Shown here: piece by piece, positions 1-9,137 of the stretch
Numbering within the stretch: the first letter of the stretch is position 1
Layout: each line of letters starts with the position of its first letter
Origin: Smittium culicis
Lineage: Eukaryota; Kickxellomycota; Harpellomycetes; Harpellales; Legeriomycetaceae
DNA length: 17,595 nucleotides
Assembly: GCA_001970855.1 (NCBI GenBank)
Contig: LSSN01000998.1
Span: 1-17,595 of the forward strand
Direction: 5' to 3'
Notes under the pieces: generated by a model
The model's database searches: none
The model's input: the letters and a program-made list of their open reading frames with translations, nothing else
What the model was told of the DNA's origin: nothing
Program-made: the position numbers and the translations under genes

Positions 1-24
1 ATAATTTTCAAATAATAGCTTGCA

Positions 25-160
25 GAATATTATGAAATGTTCTAGAAGGTTCTAGAAGTGATTGGAAATAATCTATGGATAACATTCCTTAACATTTCAT
101 TGTATTCCAAAATTTTCAATGGTGTTATTTGATGTTCCATATGGTTCCATTGTATTCCAT
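25..160. promoter_or_regulatory. Phased heat-shock-element (HSF-binding) array
   Basis: TTC or GAA triplets begin at 25, 40, 45, 50, 55, 65, 85, 105, 115, 135, 145 and 155, all multiples of 5. Positions 40-57 read exactly TTCnnGAAnnTTCnnGAA, the perfect-type heat shock element. Positions 134-158 carry three nTTCn units separated by 5-bp gaps, the step-type element. HSF trimers are known to contact 5-bp nGAAn units in alternating or stepped arrangements. Only two triplets between 25 and 160 are off register (GAA at 34, TTC at 96). The target gene is not visible. No coding frame follows within 3 kb to the right, so I infer a heat-inducible gene transcribed leftward off the window edge, or an unrecognised transcript to the right. 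Confidence 0.6.
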
Positions 161-170
161 GTTGTTACAT
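131..170. repeat. Four 10-bp tandem units ending in TTCCAT/TTACAT
   Basis: Four consecutive 10-bp blocks (131-140, 141-150, 151-160, 161-170) end in TTCCAT, TTCCAT, TTCCAT and TTACAT. The first three give the step-type spacing of the heat-shock array. The same ATTCCA core also occurs at 104-109. The 10-bp period is about one helical turn, so the sites would lie on one face of the DNA. Confidence 0.6.
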
Positions 171-1619
171 AAAGTTATAGTGTTTCTGTGCATAAAAAAA
201 AATAGTCAGACAGTTTTGAATAAAAGAATGTAAAGACCTGTAAAAGAAGAGTTAAATTATTTTTAAATAAAATTTTAATTGAAAAAATATACGCTAATCA
301 AAAGGAGAAAGGTACAGAGCACGTGATGCTAGATAAAAAAAAATCATATATATATATTACTGGATGAACAAAAACAGTAAAGTCGAAAATTATGCTAAAA
401 ACTTCTTGAATATAAAAAAGTTTGTAAGATCGGAATGGTGGTATATTTATTTTACGTGAACCATTTTATAATTTATACTAAATTTGATTTTTTTTTCCCC
501 CCGTTTCATCAGTGATTGCAATAAAGAAGTATTTTATAGTTTTTAGAGATGGATTAAGCTGATGGGAGGAGACAAAATATCTTCAAGAAACAAAAAAGTA
601 ATTTTGAAGATATTAATCGATGAAATTTTTTCGTGGTTGAAAGTAGCCGAAGAATTGCCTACATAAAGAGGCAAATTAATAGCAAAAACTTAAAAAAAAA
701 ATCATAAAAAAACTAATTGAATTTTTATTTTAGTACTAAATATCATCAAAAAGATAATATGATTGTAGAAAGAGGTCATATGAAATTGATAGCTTGACAA
801 AAAAAGAAATGTATCGAAAATCAGTATTTTTAATATAGGAAAATTAGCCTTACTTTATGACCAGGAAAAATAACAGGAAAATGAAACGCTAGAGAAGCTC
901 TATATAAATAGTTTTGCGCTAAGATTATGTAATTCTATAGAGCTCAGTTTTGAATCATGGTCACCTAATTTTTAGAAATGTGAAATGCGTAAGAACTCGA
1001 TCTAACAGTTTAAATTTTCGATGGCAGAAATAGGCTTAACAGTAAATAATTGTTGATTAAAATGGTAAATACAAATTATGTGCCACATTGTGTGCATTTA
1101 TGAAAAGAATATGATGTGGAATACACTATATTCTAAAAATAATACTTAATCGACTGCTTTTCCTACTCAAAGAAAAGTAAGTCATTTAATTTAGGTTTTT
1201 AAAACATCTTCTAGTCGTTCCAATTTCTATTTTCCCTAAAAAAACCGTAATTTAAATATTAGTCTTATCTTAATACTAATAGTTACATCTTAATAAATAA
1301 ATTTATACTATTGCCCCACTCTTACAAATTATTAAAGACGAATTATTTGTTTTAAGAATTAATTTGCTATGTTAAAAGCATGCAATAATATTCAATTTCT
1401 GTATAAAATTTTAAAATCCAAGAAAATAGATTGATATTTACTTCAAAAACAAGCGAGAAATTATAAATATAAGATGTAATTCAATTTGATATTACGATAG
1501 AAAAGTAAAAACATTTTAAATTAAGCAATCGCGGGTATAGTCCATATATTGTAAGATAGACTTCGATGTCATGGAACAGCTTAAAGAAGTTGTTGAATAA
1601 AAAAGATTAGATACCTGTA

Positions 1620-1643
1620 TTTTCGATCCAGGTCAGGCGGAAT
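1620..1643. repeat. Dispersed motif CCAGGT(C)AGGCGGAAT, copy 1
   Basis: The reverse complement of 6920-6941 matches this segment across TTTTC, CCAGGT and AGGCGGAAT, with only small indels and one or two mismatches. Such a GC-rich core twice in this AT-rich window is unlikely to be accidental. A companion motif ATCGCGGG lies about 90 bp upstream at 1528-1535 and is also shared with 6713-6720. Confidence 0.45.
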
Positions 1644-2646
1644 CCTCAGAGTCAAACTGTTAGCTACTTTAATCAAAGTTTTACTCAATTTCCCCCTTTT
1701 TCTCTAGCTCAGAATTTTTTCAATTTACAACGTATACCTACGAATTCTTTGTAGAGTGACCTTTATTTTGAGTTTGTGAAACTCTAAAGAAATCGTTATT
1801 ATTGTTTTCATATTACACTATTATTTCTCTTTTTATTCTACTATTATCGTTCTTTATGTTCTAATAATAAATTCAATGTTACTATACCATTCTTTATCTT
1901 ATAAATTAAATAAGGGTACTTTTACTCTCCAATTTCATTATTAAATAGCTTGATCCTTAAATAAAGCTTTTGACATATTTTTCACATAAAAAAAAAGCAA
2001 GTTATACATAATGCTAAAATATAAATTTTATTTTATATAGTAAATTCATACAAAGTATGCTACTAAAGATTCATAAATTTAATACAACTCATAAAAAAGT
2101 TACTTTTTAACTTTATCTTGGATTATAAACTAAGGTTATTAATACAATATACCAACATAGAAAATTCTTTTTTTGATACTTTTAAAAATTCCCACTGTAT
2201 ATGAGAGACTTGAGTGTCACATTTTTTAAATAAAAGGTTAGATAAGTTGGAATTAATCAAATTATCTCGGGTATTAAAATACGAGTATAAAGTTGTACAT
2301 AATTTAAAACAAGAATATTATAATTCGGTTTAAAAATGTAGTACTCACCGTGATTTATTGATATATTTTGATCACAAATAGTTAAAAATGTGGAAGCTTT
2401 TTGATTGAGACTGCATATATTTTATTTTACATTTTACATTTTTTATTTTATAAATAATTTGAAGGGGAAGAATTTTTCTTAATCAAATTTTTGTACTTTG
2501 ACCTCTTTAATATTATTTTACAATTAAAATTTTCAATCTTATTAGAAAGTATTATAGATTGAATTATCTGATACAACGAATCGCTTTATCCAAAACACAT
2601 AAGTAAAATAGTCTCAATCAAAAAAAATTCCCACTTTTCCAAAGGA

Positions 2647-2664
2647 AATCTCATATATGAGATT
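2647..2664. repeat. Perfect 18-bp palindrome
   Basis: An uninterrupted self-complementary 18-mer centred between 2655 and 2656, with core CTCATATATGAG. It could be a dimeric factor site or a chance product of AT-rich sequence. It lies about 600 bp upstream of the PPR start. Confidence 0.5.
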
Positions 2665-3251
2665 ATTTTGTGCATATTACACTCATAACAATTTATCATA
2701 CTCATAATTTTTATGATTAATTTAAATCATTTTATAAAACATCGCTTAAGATGTAGTTCTACAAGTAGGGATCTTTATATTATTAACAATAGAATATAAA
2801 ATGTACAGTAAAATTGGTTTTGCTTCTCAAAAGAATTTTCGGTTTGGGTTTTTTTGATATCTTGTGTATGAACTAAGGTTAAATTAAAATAGTTATAGAC
2901 TGATTAACGTATATTTAATCCAATAGCAACGTCTTATAATAAAAAGCTTTTATTTAAATTGATCATTGGCTGAAGCTCATCGTTCTTTTTTTTTTTTTGA
3001 TTTTCTAACTTGTCCATATTAAATGCTTTTTTTATTAGTTCTCTCACGGGTATTAAGATAGGCGTATTTAGCTATTATACACATCAGCTAAGTAAATTCT
3101 CATTTCAAAGTTTGAGCTTCGGTATAAAATAAAATATTTTTTATTAAGAATTTAAACCTTATAGTTTCATTAAAAGTAGAAATTTACCGACAATTTCATT
3201 CGAGGAATTTCAAGCTCATATCATCCCAGAAAAGATACAGGAACCTCTAAA

Positions 3252-5590
3252 ATGTTAAGCAGAAGCAAAAGACTGCTTTTTACACTTTACCCTAGAAATA
3301 TTTACAATATAAGCAATTCGAGGAATGTGTTTAATGCAAGATATTTTTCAAAAGGCAATTACTTTTAATTCATTCTAATTTCTAAATCTTTATTCCTGTA
3401 TTTAGCAACTAACCAGTTCAAGAGCATTTTTTTCATTTATTGTCATAATGAGTTTTTTTTAATTTTAAATATCACTTTCCCCCCCCCTTTAACTATTAGA
3501 TATTAATACAGAAGATCAAATAAGTAAAATCGAAGATCTAGATCCATCAAAAGATATATCTACTCAAGAAACAAAACAAGAATTTACCTCAGATCAAATA
3601 TCCCCCATTTCGTTGAATAAGATAATAAACAGTCTAGAGAATATAATTATTCCCTCAAATCATACATTCTTAAAAAGCGTTTCTAAATACTACTCTTCAA
3701 AAGAGCCTGAACTAAACGAACCTGAAGTAAACGAGCCTAAAGTGGATCTAACTGTAAATGCAAAAAAATCAAAACGAAAAGCAAAAGCCAGTAGCTCTGA
3801 TTCGATAGAAAGTAATACCCCAGAGAGCGATCCGTACTTAAAGCTTGAAACCATTGTTGATGAAATTTCGAAATATAACCTTGAAAGTAATTCACAAGTT
3901 ATGCCGCTTCTTCTTGCTGCACAAATATCTTCACAGGACTTGAATGGTGCTTTAAAGACTGTGTATATGCTAAATAACAACTCAATCAAGCCTGCAGTCG
4001 GAAGTTTAATATCTCTTGCCAAAGTAAGCCTATCCTATTTTTTTTATTCAGCGTTTATTATAATCTTTATTCCGATTCTATCGACCCAGATTTTAATTAT
4101 GATTACATTAATATACTCTAGATCGCATTTTACTATTGTTTCAAAATATTTATTGTTTTATCAAAATATAATGATAACAGATATTTACATTTTATCTTTT
4201 CAAAACTAGCTCGCTCAATATAAAAAGAGAAAATCCGTAATATTTGATATAATAAATCTAATGGAAACTACAAATGAACCTTTTAACCAAGAGATACACG
4301 AAATTTTAATTATTTCCTTACTTGAAGCAAACGAAAATGAGCATGCATATAATATTTTTAAAGATCTTCAAGGTAAAGGTTGCCTTTTAAACTCGGAGAC
4401 TATCCACAAAATTTTACTTAGCTTAATCTCAGACAATGAAGTCGATCTTGCTTTTAAACTTGTTCTTGATTCTGAAAAAAAGAATATTTTGTTGAAACCC
4501 CAAAGTTATTTATACCTTCTTAGAAAGGCCGGAAGAAAATATATGGTAAAAATTTATTTAATTCATATATTTTTTATCTATCGCTTTGGCATTACAATGT
4601 TGTAATTGAGCTCTTTATTATTCGCTTTTTCATTTTTTTCATATCTTATTTACCTATTTATTTATTTTATTAATTTATACATATACTTTTGTTTTAAATT
4701 CTTTATAGGGCGATGCAGTCTCTTTCACTTGGAAAAAGTGTGTTGATATTTACCAAATGAATTTATTCGAGGGTGACTGTCTCTTAGTTTTAGAAACAGC
4801 AGCAAGGTGTGGAAATCCATCGCTTGCAGCAGATGCGCTAAGAGTTTTAGATCAATTAGGGTTTACAATGCGCGACTTTTACCTTGATCCACTACTTGAA
4901 GCTTTTATAAGATCGAAGGATATTGAACGGACGCTTGAGACTTTGCACTTGATGCGCTTATCAGGCATGGCCAAAGAAAAATATAGCTTAGACTTGCTTT
5001 CAATAGTTCTATCAGAAAGTTCAACTGGTTCCAAATTTACTGCAGAAGCATTCTTTGAAATGATGCACAAAACTCGCGATATTTATCCTCTTGCAGTAGA
5101 TACAATCGTTTTAAATTCACTAATAAAATCTTATATATTATCAAAGGAGACGAGAATAGCAATCGAAAAAACTGACATATGGTTCAGTTTATTAGGCGTT
5201 AAAAAGAACTCTGATACTTATTCCATTCTACTTAACGGATGCCTTTTGCAAAAGAACACTTTTGCAGCAAAACAAATATTTGACTACATGGTAAATGGTA
5301 GTGATAATGTTGATAAGATTAAGCCCAATAAAGAAGCTTACGAATTTATGATACTGATTTCATTAACTCAAAGTAAGTACGAAAACGCTTTCGTCTATTT
5401 GGAAGCAATGAAAGCAAATGGGTTCATTCCGTCTAAACATGTATACTCAAGCATTGTTAAGAAGTGCGAGAAACACGGCGATTCTAGATATGCGGCAGTT
5501 ATTGAGGAAATGAAGCTGTTTGGATATCCGATTACATTTGGGTTTAATAGGTACTCTGGCAAGGATTATCAAATACCTACTGAAAATTAA
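3252..5590 (+). CDS. Mitochondrial pentatricopeptide-repeat (PPR) protein, four exons
   Basis: Proposed join 3252-3354, 3500-4023, 4210-4545, 4709-5590, giving 614 residues. Residues 1-34 look like a mitochondrial presequence: Arg/Lys/Ser-rich, almost free of acidic residues, ending in RYFSK, which resembles the Arg-x-Phe/Tyr-Ser sites cut by MPP and Icp55. A Glu/Lys/Ser-rich linker follows, including a three-fold EP-x-x-N repeat at residues 103-117. Helical-pair repeats of 33-39 residues occupy the rest and are clearest near 345-412 and in three consecutive units at about 490-528, 529-563 and 564-598, each with the PPR pattern (YxxLLxG or YxxMIxx, then an A/F-xx-xxxM helix ending in a G-x-xP turn). 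PPR proteins bind organellar RNA and act in its processing, stability or translation. I cannot name the RNA target or an orthologue. Exons 2-4 join in frame without a shift. Exon 1 is less certain because it needs a GC donor. Confidence 0.8.
3355..3499 (+). other. Intron 1 of PPR gene, GC-AG type
   Basis: The exon-1 frame from the ATG at 3252 has no GT donor in the phase required by exon 2. A GC donor after AAAAG at 3354 is in phase 1 and joins to an acceptor ending TTAG at 3499, which follows a strong pyrimidine tract (a run of C then TTT). The joined codon at the junction is GAT (Asp). The 145-bp length matches the other two introns. Reading through the donor instead reaches a TAA five codons after Lys34. 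Confidence 0.55.
3703..3747 (+). repeat. Three 15-bp coding repeats in the PPR gene
   Basis: Units at 3703-3717, 3718-3732 and 3733-3747 encode EPELN, EPEVN and EPKVD. This in-frame minisatellite lies in the acidic linker between the presequence and the PPR domain, so it is likely to vary in length between strains without harming the fold. Confidence 0.8.
4024..4209 (+). other. Intron 2 of PPR gene
   Basis: A good GTAAGC donor follows the AAA codon at 4021-4023, and the acceptor is ACTAG ending at 4209. Phase 0, 186 bp. Splicing restores an open frame whose first residues are LAQYKKRKS and which continues into the exon containing the internal ATG at 4261. An earlier AG at about 4050 would meet a stop after three codons, so it is not used. 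Confidence 0.85.
4546..4708 (+). other. Intron 3 of PPR gene
   Basis: The donor GTAAAA directly follows ATG at 4543-4545, and the acceptor is TTATAG ending at 4708. Phase 0, 163 bp. The next exon opens GDAVSFTWKKC and runs to the stop at 5588-5590. The intron itself is almost all A and T, clearly poorer in GC than the exons. Confidence 0.85.
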
Positions 5591-6700
5591 TTATATCCTT
5601 ATTAAATCTGATTTTTGAGGGTGGTAAATTGGATAAAAATGACTTGATGGATAACTTTCTTTTATTGTTGTCATGTTATGTCAAGGAAGTATATTTTAAT
5701 TTCGAGACCAGCTATTCTTATCAATGTCTTCATCTTTTGTTTCCTTCCTTTTCGTTTTGATATGTTTTAATCAAATTGAAAAATCGCTGCTAGTCTCTCT
5801 ATTATTTCTAGATGTGAGGTTTTACAATTATTAGACTTTTAATTATTTAATTTTAATTATTCCAACAATACAAAAAAATACACAGATCAATATATTAATT
5901 TTGAGCTTATGTAATTACATTTCTAAAAGACAAAACTTCATCCAAGTGTTGAAAAGAGATAAATTTAATTATTTATTAAGCTGACTTGGTCCAAGATTCT
6001 TACCACATTGATATTCCTATAGTTCTTTTGCATGTTCTATTTTAAAGAACAAATAATCTTTTAATCAGCTCAAATTTATTATTTAAAACTATAATGGTTA
6101 ATTGTAGTTATTTTTTATATAAAAAAGTGTAATATCGAAGGAGTAATTTTGTTTGAACTATTTATAAATTATAAATTGAAATATAATTTTTCAACGAATA
6201 TCATAATATTGAAAAACGTAATTGATTGAGATATAACAAAGGAATATTTAACGAGCAATGGATAAACGAAATTGAAAATTAAACTATTTAATGCCAGTAA
6301 TTTTAGATAGTCAAATTTTCAATTTGTTTTATCTTTTATATTTCACAAATAGTATGAATCTAGAAATACGGGTGTAAGATGGTTGTATAAAAATTTTATT
6401 TTTAATCCTAAGAATATGGGAGCTTTGATTCCACTTGTTTTCGCAAAAAGTCAATATGTCTAAGTGATTTTATTAAAAATATTGCATTTATTATCAGAAA
6501 ATAAACAATTCATAGTTTGATTTATATTTGATAACTTTTTCAGACAAAAAAAAGAAGTTAGATTGCCTAACAGAATGCGTTTATTTTAGAAAACTGATAG
6601 TCTATTGGTTAGTATATCCCACAATTAGATTGAAATATCAATTTATTTCAAAATCCTTAATATTTACTCTATAATGATGACTATCTAATAAATAGAGTGA
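5591..6700. other. Intergenic region downstream of PPR gene
   Basis: AT-rich with no open frame worth calling on either strand. The first few hundred bases should include the PPR 3' UTR, but no polyadenylation site can be chosen with confidence. Confidence 0.5.
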
Positions 6701-6712
6701 TATTATGCTGAC

Positions 6713-6941
6713 ATCGCGGGATATAAACACTTTCGGTAATTCGGCAGTAATAATTCTGGTCTGTGAAGCCGTATATTGAGATTGGAGATACTTTAAAAAC
6801 ATCTAGTATTTGCTCGAGTTGGCTGAGAAATAGATATATTTTGGGAATATCTTTGGTAGTCCTAATTTACATCGAGGCCCAAGTATTATTTTTATAAACA
6901 GGATTGATAGTTTATATTAATTCCGCCTACCTGGTTGAAAA
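6713..6941. repeat. GC-richer island, possible decayed element
   Basis: This stretch is visibly less AT-rich than its flanks. It starts with ATCGCGGG-ATATA and ends with ATTCCGCCTACCTGG followed by TTGAAAA. Both motifs recur near 1528-1539 (same orientation) and 1620-1643 (opposite orientation). In the reverse reading, short coding-like runs are broken by stops, which would fit a dead transposon, but no domain can be recognised. Confidence 0.3.
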
Positions 6942-7090
6942 ATTAAAGCTTCAATAAAGAATCAGTATCGATAAGCCTCTATGAGCTAATGATATATCGC
7001 TAGAATATTTGCATTTACATCCCCTGTGTTCAGTACAATGAGCAAACTAAATGTTTGGAGACTATAGAAAAGGATGATATAATTTTTAGT

Positions 7091-7150
7091 TTAATTATTT
7101 AATTGATAGCTTAATAAATTAATTGATAGTTTGATTATTAAATTGATGGA
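7091..7150. repeat. Three 20-bp tandem repeats
   Basis: Units 7091-7110, 7111-7130 and 7131-7150 are head to tail with no spacer. Each has an AT-only first half and then AATTGATAG or AATTGATGG. Units 1 and 2 are closest and unit 3 is more diverged. Confidence 0.75.
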
Positions 7151-7178
7151 AATCTTATTAGGTATATTTGTACAGCCT

Positions 7179-7213
7179 TTATCTGATCTATATTGGGGCT
7201 CATGATCAGATAA
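7179..7213. repeat. Inverted repeat, 10-bp perfect arms
   Basis: TTATCTGATC at 7179-7188 pairs perfectly with GATCAGATAA at 7204-7213 around a 15-base loop that contains GGGG. It could be a stem-loop in RNA or the remains of element termini. It is not followed by a T-run. Confidence 0.6.
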
Positions 7214-7238
7214 TGCTTTTTTTAGACTAGACTGCACG

Positions 7239-7259
7239 AAATTATTCATGAAATAATTT
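7239..7259. repeat. Inverted repeat, 8-bp arms with 5-base loop
   Basis: AAATTATT and AATAATTT flank CATGA. The arms are perfect but wholly AT, so the structure is weak and may be chance. It is listed because it lies between another hairpin and a transposon end. Confidence 0.4.
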
Positions 7260-7286
7260 GTAATCCAAGCTATAAATATATTTGCA

Positions 7287-7482
7287 TTAACCCATTCCCG
7301 TCCAACATTTTTCCAAAAAGCGAATTTATTGATTCGTCAAAGGTTTATAAGTAAATAAATTATTTGCTACTATCCAACGTCGAGCCTATACTCTTATGTG
7401 ACTCGGAATTTAATTACTTTTATTATACACAATTGGCTATATTGTTAGATCAAAAATAATCTACCGCCCAGGAAAGGGTTAT
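7287..7482. mobile_element. Short non-autonomous piggyBac-like element (MITE)
   Basis: The left end is TTAA (7287-7290) followed by CCCATTCCCG. The right end is CAGGAAAGGG (7469-7478) followed by TTAT, an imperfect TTAA. The termini are inverted repeats matching at 8 of 10 positions. A TTAA target duplication next to a terminal CCC...GGG is the hallmark of the piggyBac superfamily. The body is about 188 bp with no coding capacity. A sub-terminal palindrome (CGAAT...ATTCG at 7321-7336) follows the left end. The left 52 bp recur near 17.3 kb, which supports a real family. It sits 255 bp upstream of the J-protein start. An unrelated TTAA-flanked repeat family remains possible. Confidence 0.5.
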
Positions 7483-7736
7483 CCATTGCCAAAAAATTAT
7501 TACGTAAGCGATTTTGTAAATAAATTAAGCAAAAAATGCTACAGATTTTAATGAGGTTGTTTTGCTTCTATTTTGTGGGCACTGATCATTATTATTATTT
7601 TTTCGCAACTGATTCATAGCTTAAGACTATCTATCCTCATACTAGTTTAATTAATCTCTATTATACTTTTATACCACACCCCACAAAACTATCTGCTTCC
7701 ATCTCCTATCAATATATAACTGCAGAAAATCGAACT

Positions 7737-8546
7737 ATGTTTAAAAAAAGTGCACCTAGCTACTACCAAATTCTCAAATTACCTACTAATTCAACAAAGA
7801 AGGAAATCAAAACGCAATACTACAAGCTTTCTTTAGCATGTCATCCAGATGTTGTTAAAAGAAAGCATTCTTTATCAACAAACATAGATGAAAATGAGTT
7901 GAAACTGAAAGCTGAATCTAGTAAGCAGGAATTTTTAAAAATTAGTGAGGCTTATAGAACATTATCAAATGAAAAACTGCGAAGAGAGTATGACAGAAGA
8001 ATAGGAGTTCGCCATATAAATTCTCACATAAACTTTAATCCAGGCCATAGACACTATCCATCCAATGCAAGACGTGAAGGAAATCATTTTAACTCTGATT
8101 TAAATTTTCGAAGTAATTGGAAAAAAGATCCCAGTTCTGACTTTAATACTTATAAAACTTTCAATTCTCACGGTTTTGGCTCACAGCACGACTTCTCGAA
8201 TTCAAATAGTCAAAGTTACAATCATCAAAGCGCCTTCAATGCTAGCTCAAGCAAGGGCTTCGATTTCAAACAGCATACAATGAATCATATAAAAAATAAT
8301 TTCAAAAAAAATAAGCATTTCAGTGGAATCAATACTGATCCAAACCCCACTGAGAACAATTCAAACTTCCAAAGTAAAGGCCAATCTCATCAACAAAATC
8401 CCTCTGCATCAAATAATCTCCCAAACTTAGATGATCACAGAACAAACATGAAAGAGTTTTTTGATTTCTACTCTACTTTTGTCGTGTCGTTCTCTTTTAT
8501 CGGAGTAACTGCTTTTTTAGGGTATCAAGTATCTAGTCTTTTTTGA
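7737..8546 (+). CDS. J-domain (DnaJ/Hsp40) protein with C-terminal membrane anchor
   Basis: Single-exon, 269 residues. The J domain spans about residues 8-87, with SYYQILKLP opening helix I, the catalytic HPD at 36-38, and EAYRTLSNEKLRREYD closing helices III-IV. An insertion of about 15-20 residues separates HPD from helix III. Residues 91-240 are Asn/Ser/His/Phe/Gln-rich and probably disordered. Residues 246-267 are hydrophobic, with only two residues after them, a tail-anchor arrangement. HPD stimulates the ATPase of an Hsp70 partner. The membrane could be ER or mitochondrial, and human DNAJC30 has a comparable J-domain plus C-terminal membrane segment plan. No N-terminal signal is seen. 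ATG 7737 is the first ATG after an in-frame stop upstream, so the start is well supported. It lacks the Gly/Phe-zinc-finger layout of type I DnaJ. Confidence 0.85.
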   Translation: MFKKSAPSYYQILKLPTNSTKKEIKTQYYKLSLACHPDVVKRKHSLSTNIDENELKLKAESSKQEFLKISEAYRTLSNEKLRREYDRRIGVRHINSHINFNPGHRHYPSNARREGNHFNSDLNFRSNWKKDPSSDFNTYKTFNSHGFGSQHDFSNSNSQSYNHQSAFNASSSKGFDFKQHTMNHIKNNFKKNKHFSGINTDPNPTENNSNFQSKGQSHQQNPSASNNLPNLDDHRTNMKEFFDFYSTFVVSFSFIGVTAFLGYQVSSLF

Positions 8547-9137
8547 ACTCTTAGAAATTATTTAAATTTTATAATACAGAAAATCTCTTTAAGGTATCAC
8601 TTATTTCCAAAACAATACTGTTGTTACACAAAACTCATTCTTTATACAACATCAAAAATCTATTGATCATCAACACCTCACTTTTGTATATTTTTCATAC
8701 ACACTAACCTTAAGCTTATTTAGTTATTTATTCATTATATTATGACTTAGAATTTAATATTTTCGCTTAGACTTTTTATTTTTTAAATTGTATTAATCAG
8801 TTTTAATTAACATATTTCTAAATAAATTATCAAACACTCCACTAGCCTACATTGTAAATTAACTTGTTTTCCAATTGTTTTTGTAGCTTATAAACATATA
8901 TAATTTGAAAAGCTGTATATTTCGAGTCAAATCATTTAAAAATTTTGTGGGTCTATCTCGTATTTCTATTGACCATAGTTACAAAATTAATCTTTGTGTA
9001 AAAAGGCGATTTTAAAAGTAAAATTTATTAGTGAAGGTATAAGTTCAATAAAGAGTTTAATTAGAATGTAAGAAAAAAAGTTTTTTTTAAAAGGTTGATT
9101 ATGTTTATAATAAATAATAAGCAGATATTTATTATCA
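8547..9137. other. Convergent 3' intergenic spacer
   Basis: The spacer lies between the ends of two convergent genes and should hold both 3' UTRs. AATAAA occurs at 8821-8826 on the + strand and TTTATT (AATAAA on the minus strand) at 9024-9029. In such AT-rich DNA these hexamers carry little weight. No gene is seen. Confidence 0.4.

Larger units (their letters stand above)
181..3251. other. Gene-poor intergenic region, about 3 kb
   Basis: I see no coding frame I would defend on either strand. The longest coding-like stretch noticed is a 34-codon ATG frame at 562-666 (+), too short to call. The region holds a TA microsatellite near 345-357, short GC-richer islands at about 1528-1645, the 18-bp palindrome at 2647-2664, and a repeated CGGGTATTAA-type motif at 2265 and 3042. 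The last few hundred bases should contain the promoter and 5' UTR of the PPR gene, but I cannot place a start site. Confidence 0.5.

Noticed and set aside
345..357. TA dinucleotide run as a regulatory site
   Set aside because: Ordinary microsatellite in AT-rich DNA.
562..666. 34-codon ATG frame on the + strand with coding-like residues
   Set aside because: Too short, ends at TAA with more stops soon after, no recognisable domain and no splice sites I could link to further exons.
3690..4022. 110-codon minus-strand frame opposite PPR exon 2
   Set aside because: It is the antisense shadow of a spliced, well-supported exon.
3613..4209. Treating the three PPR open frames as separate genes
   Set aside because: GT-AG introns 2 and 3 join them exactly in phase 0, and the intron sequences are far more AT-rich than the exons.
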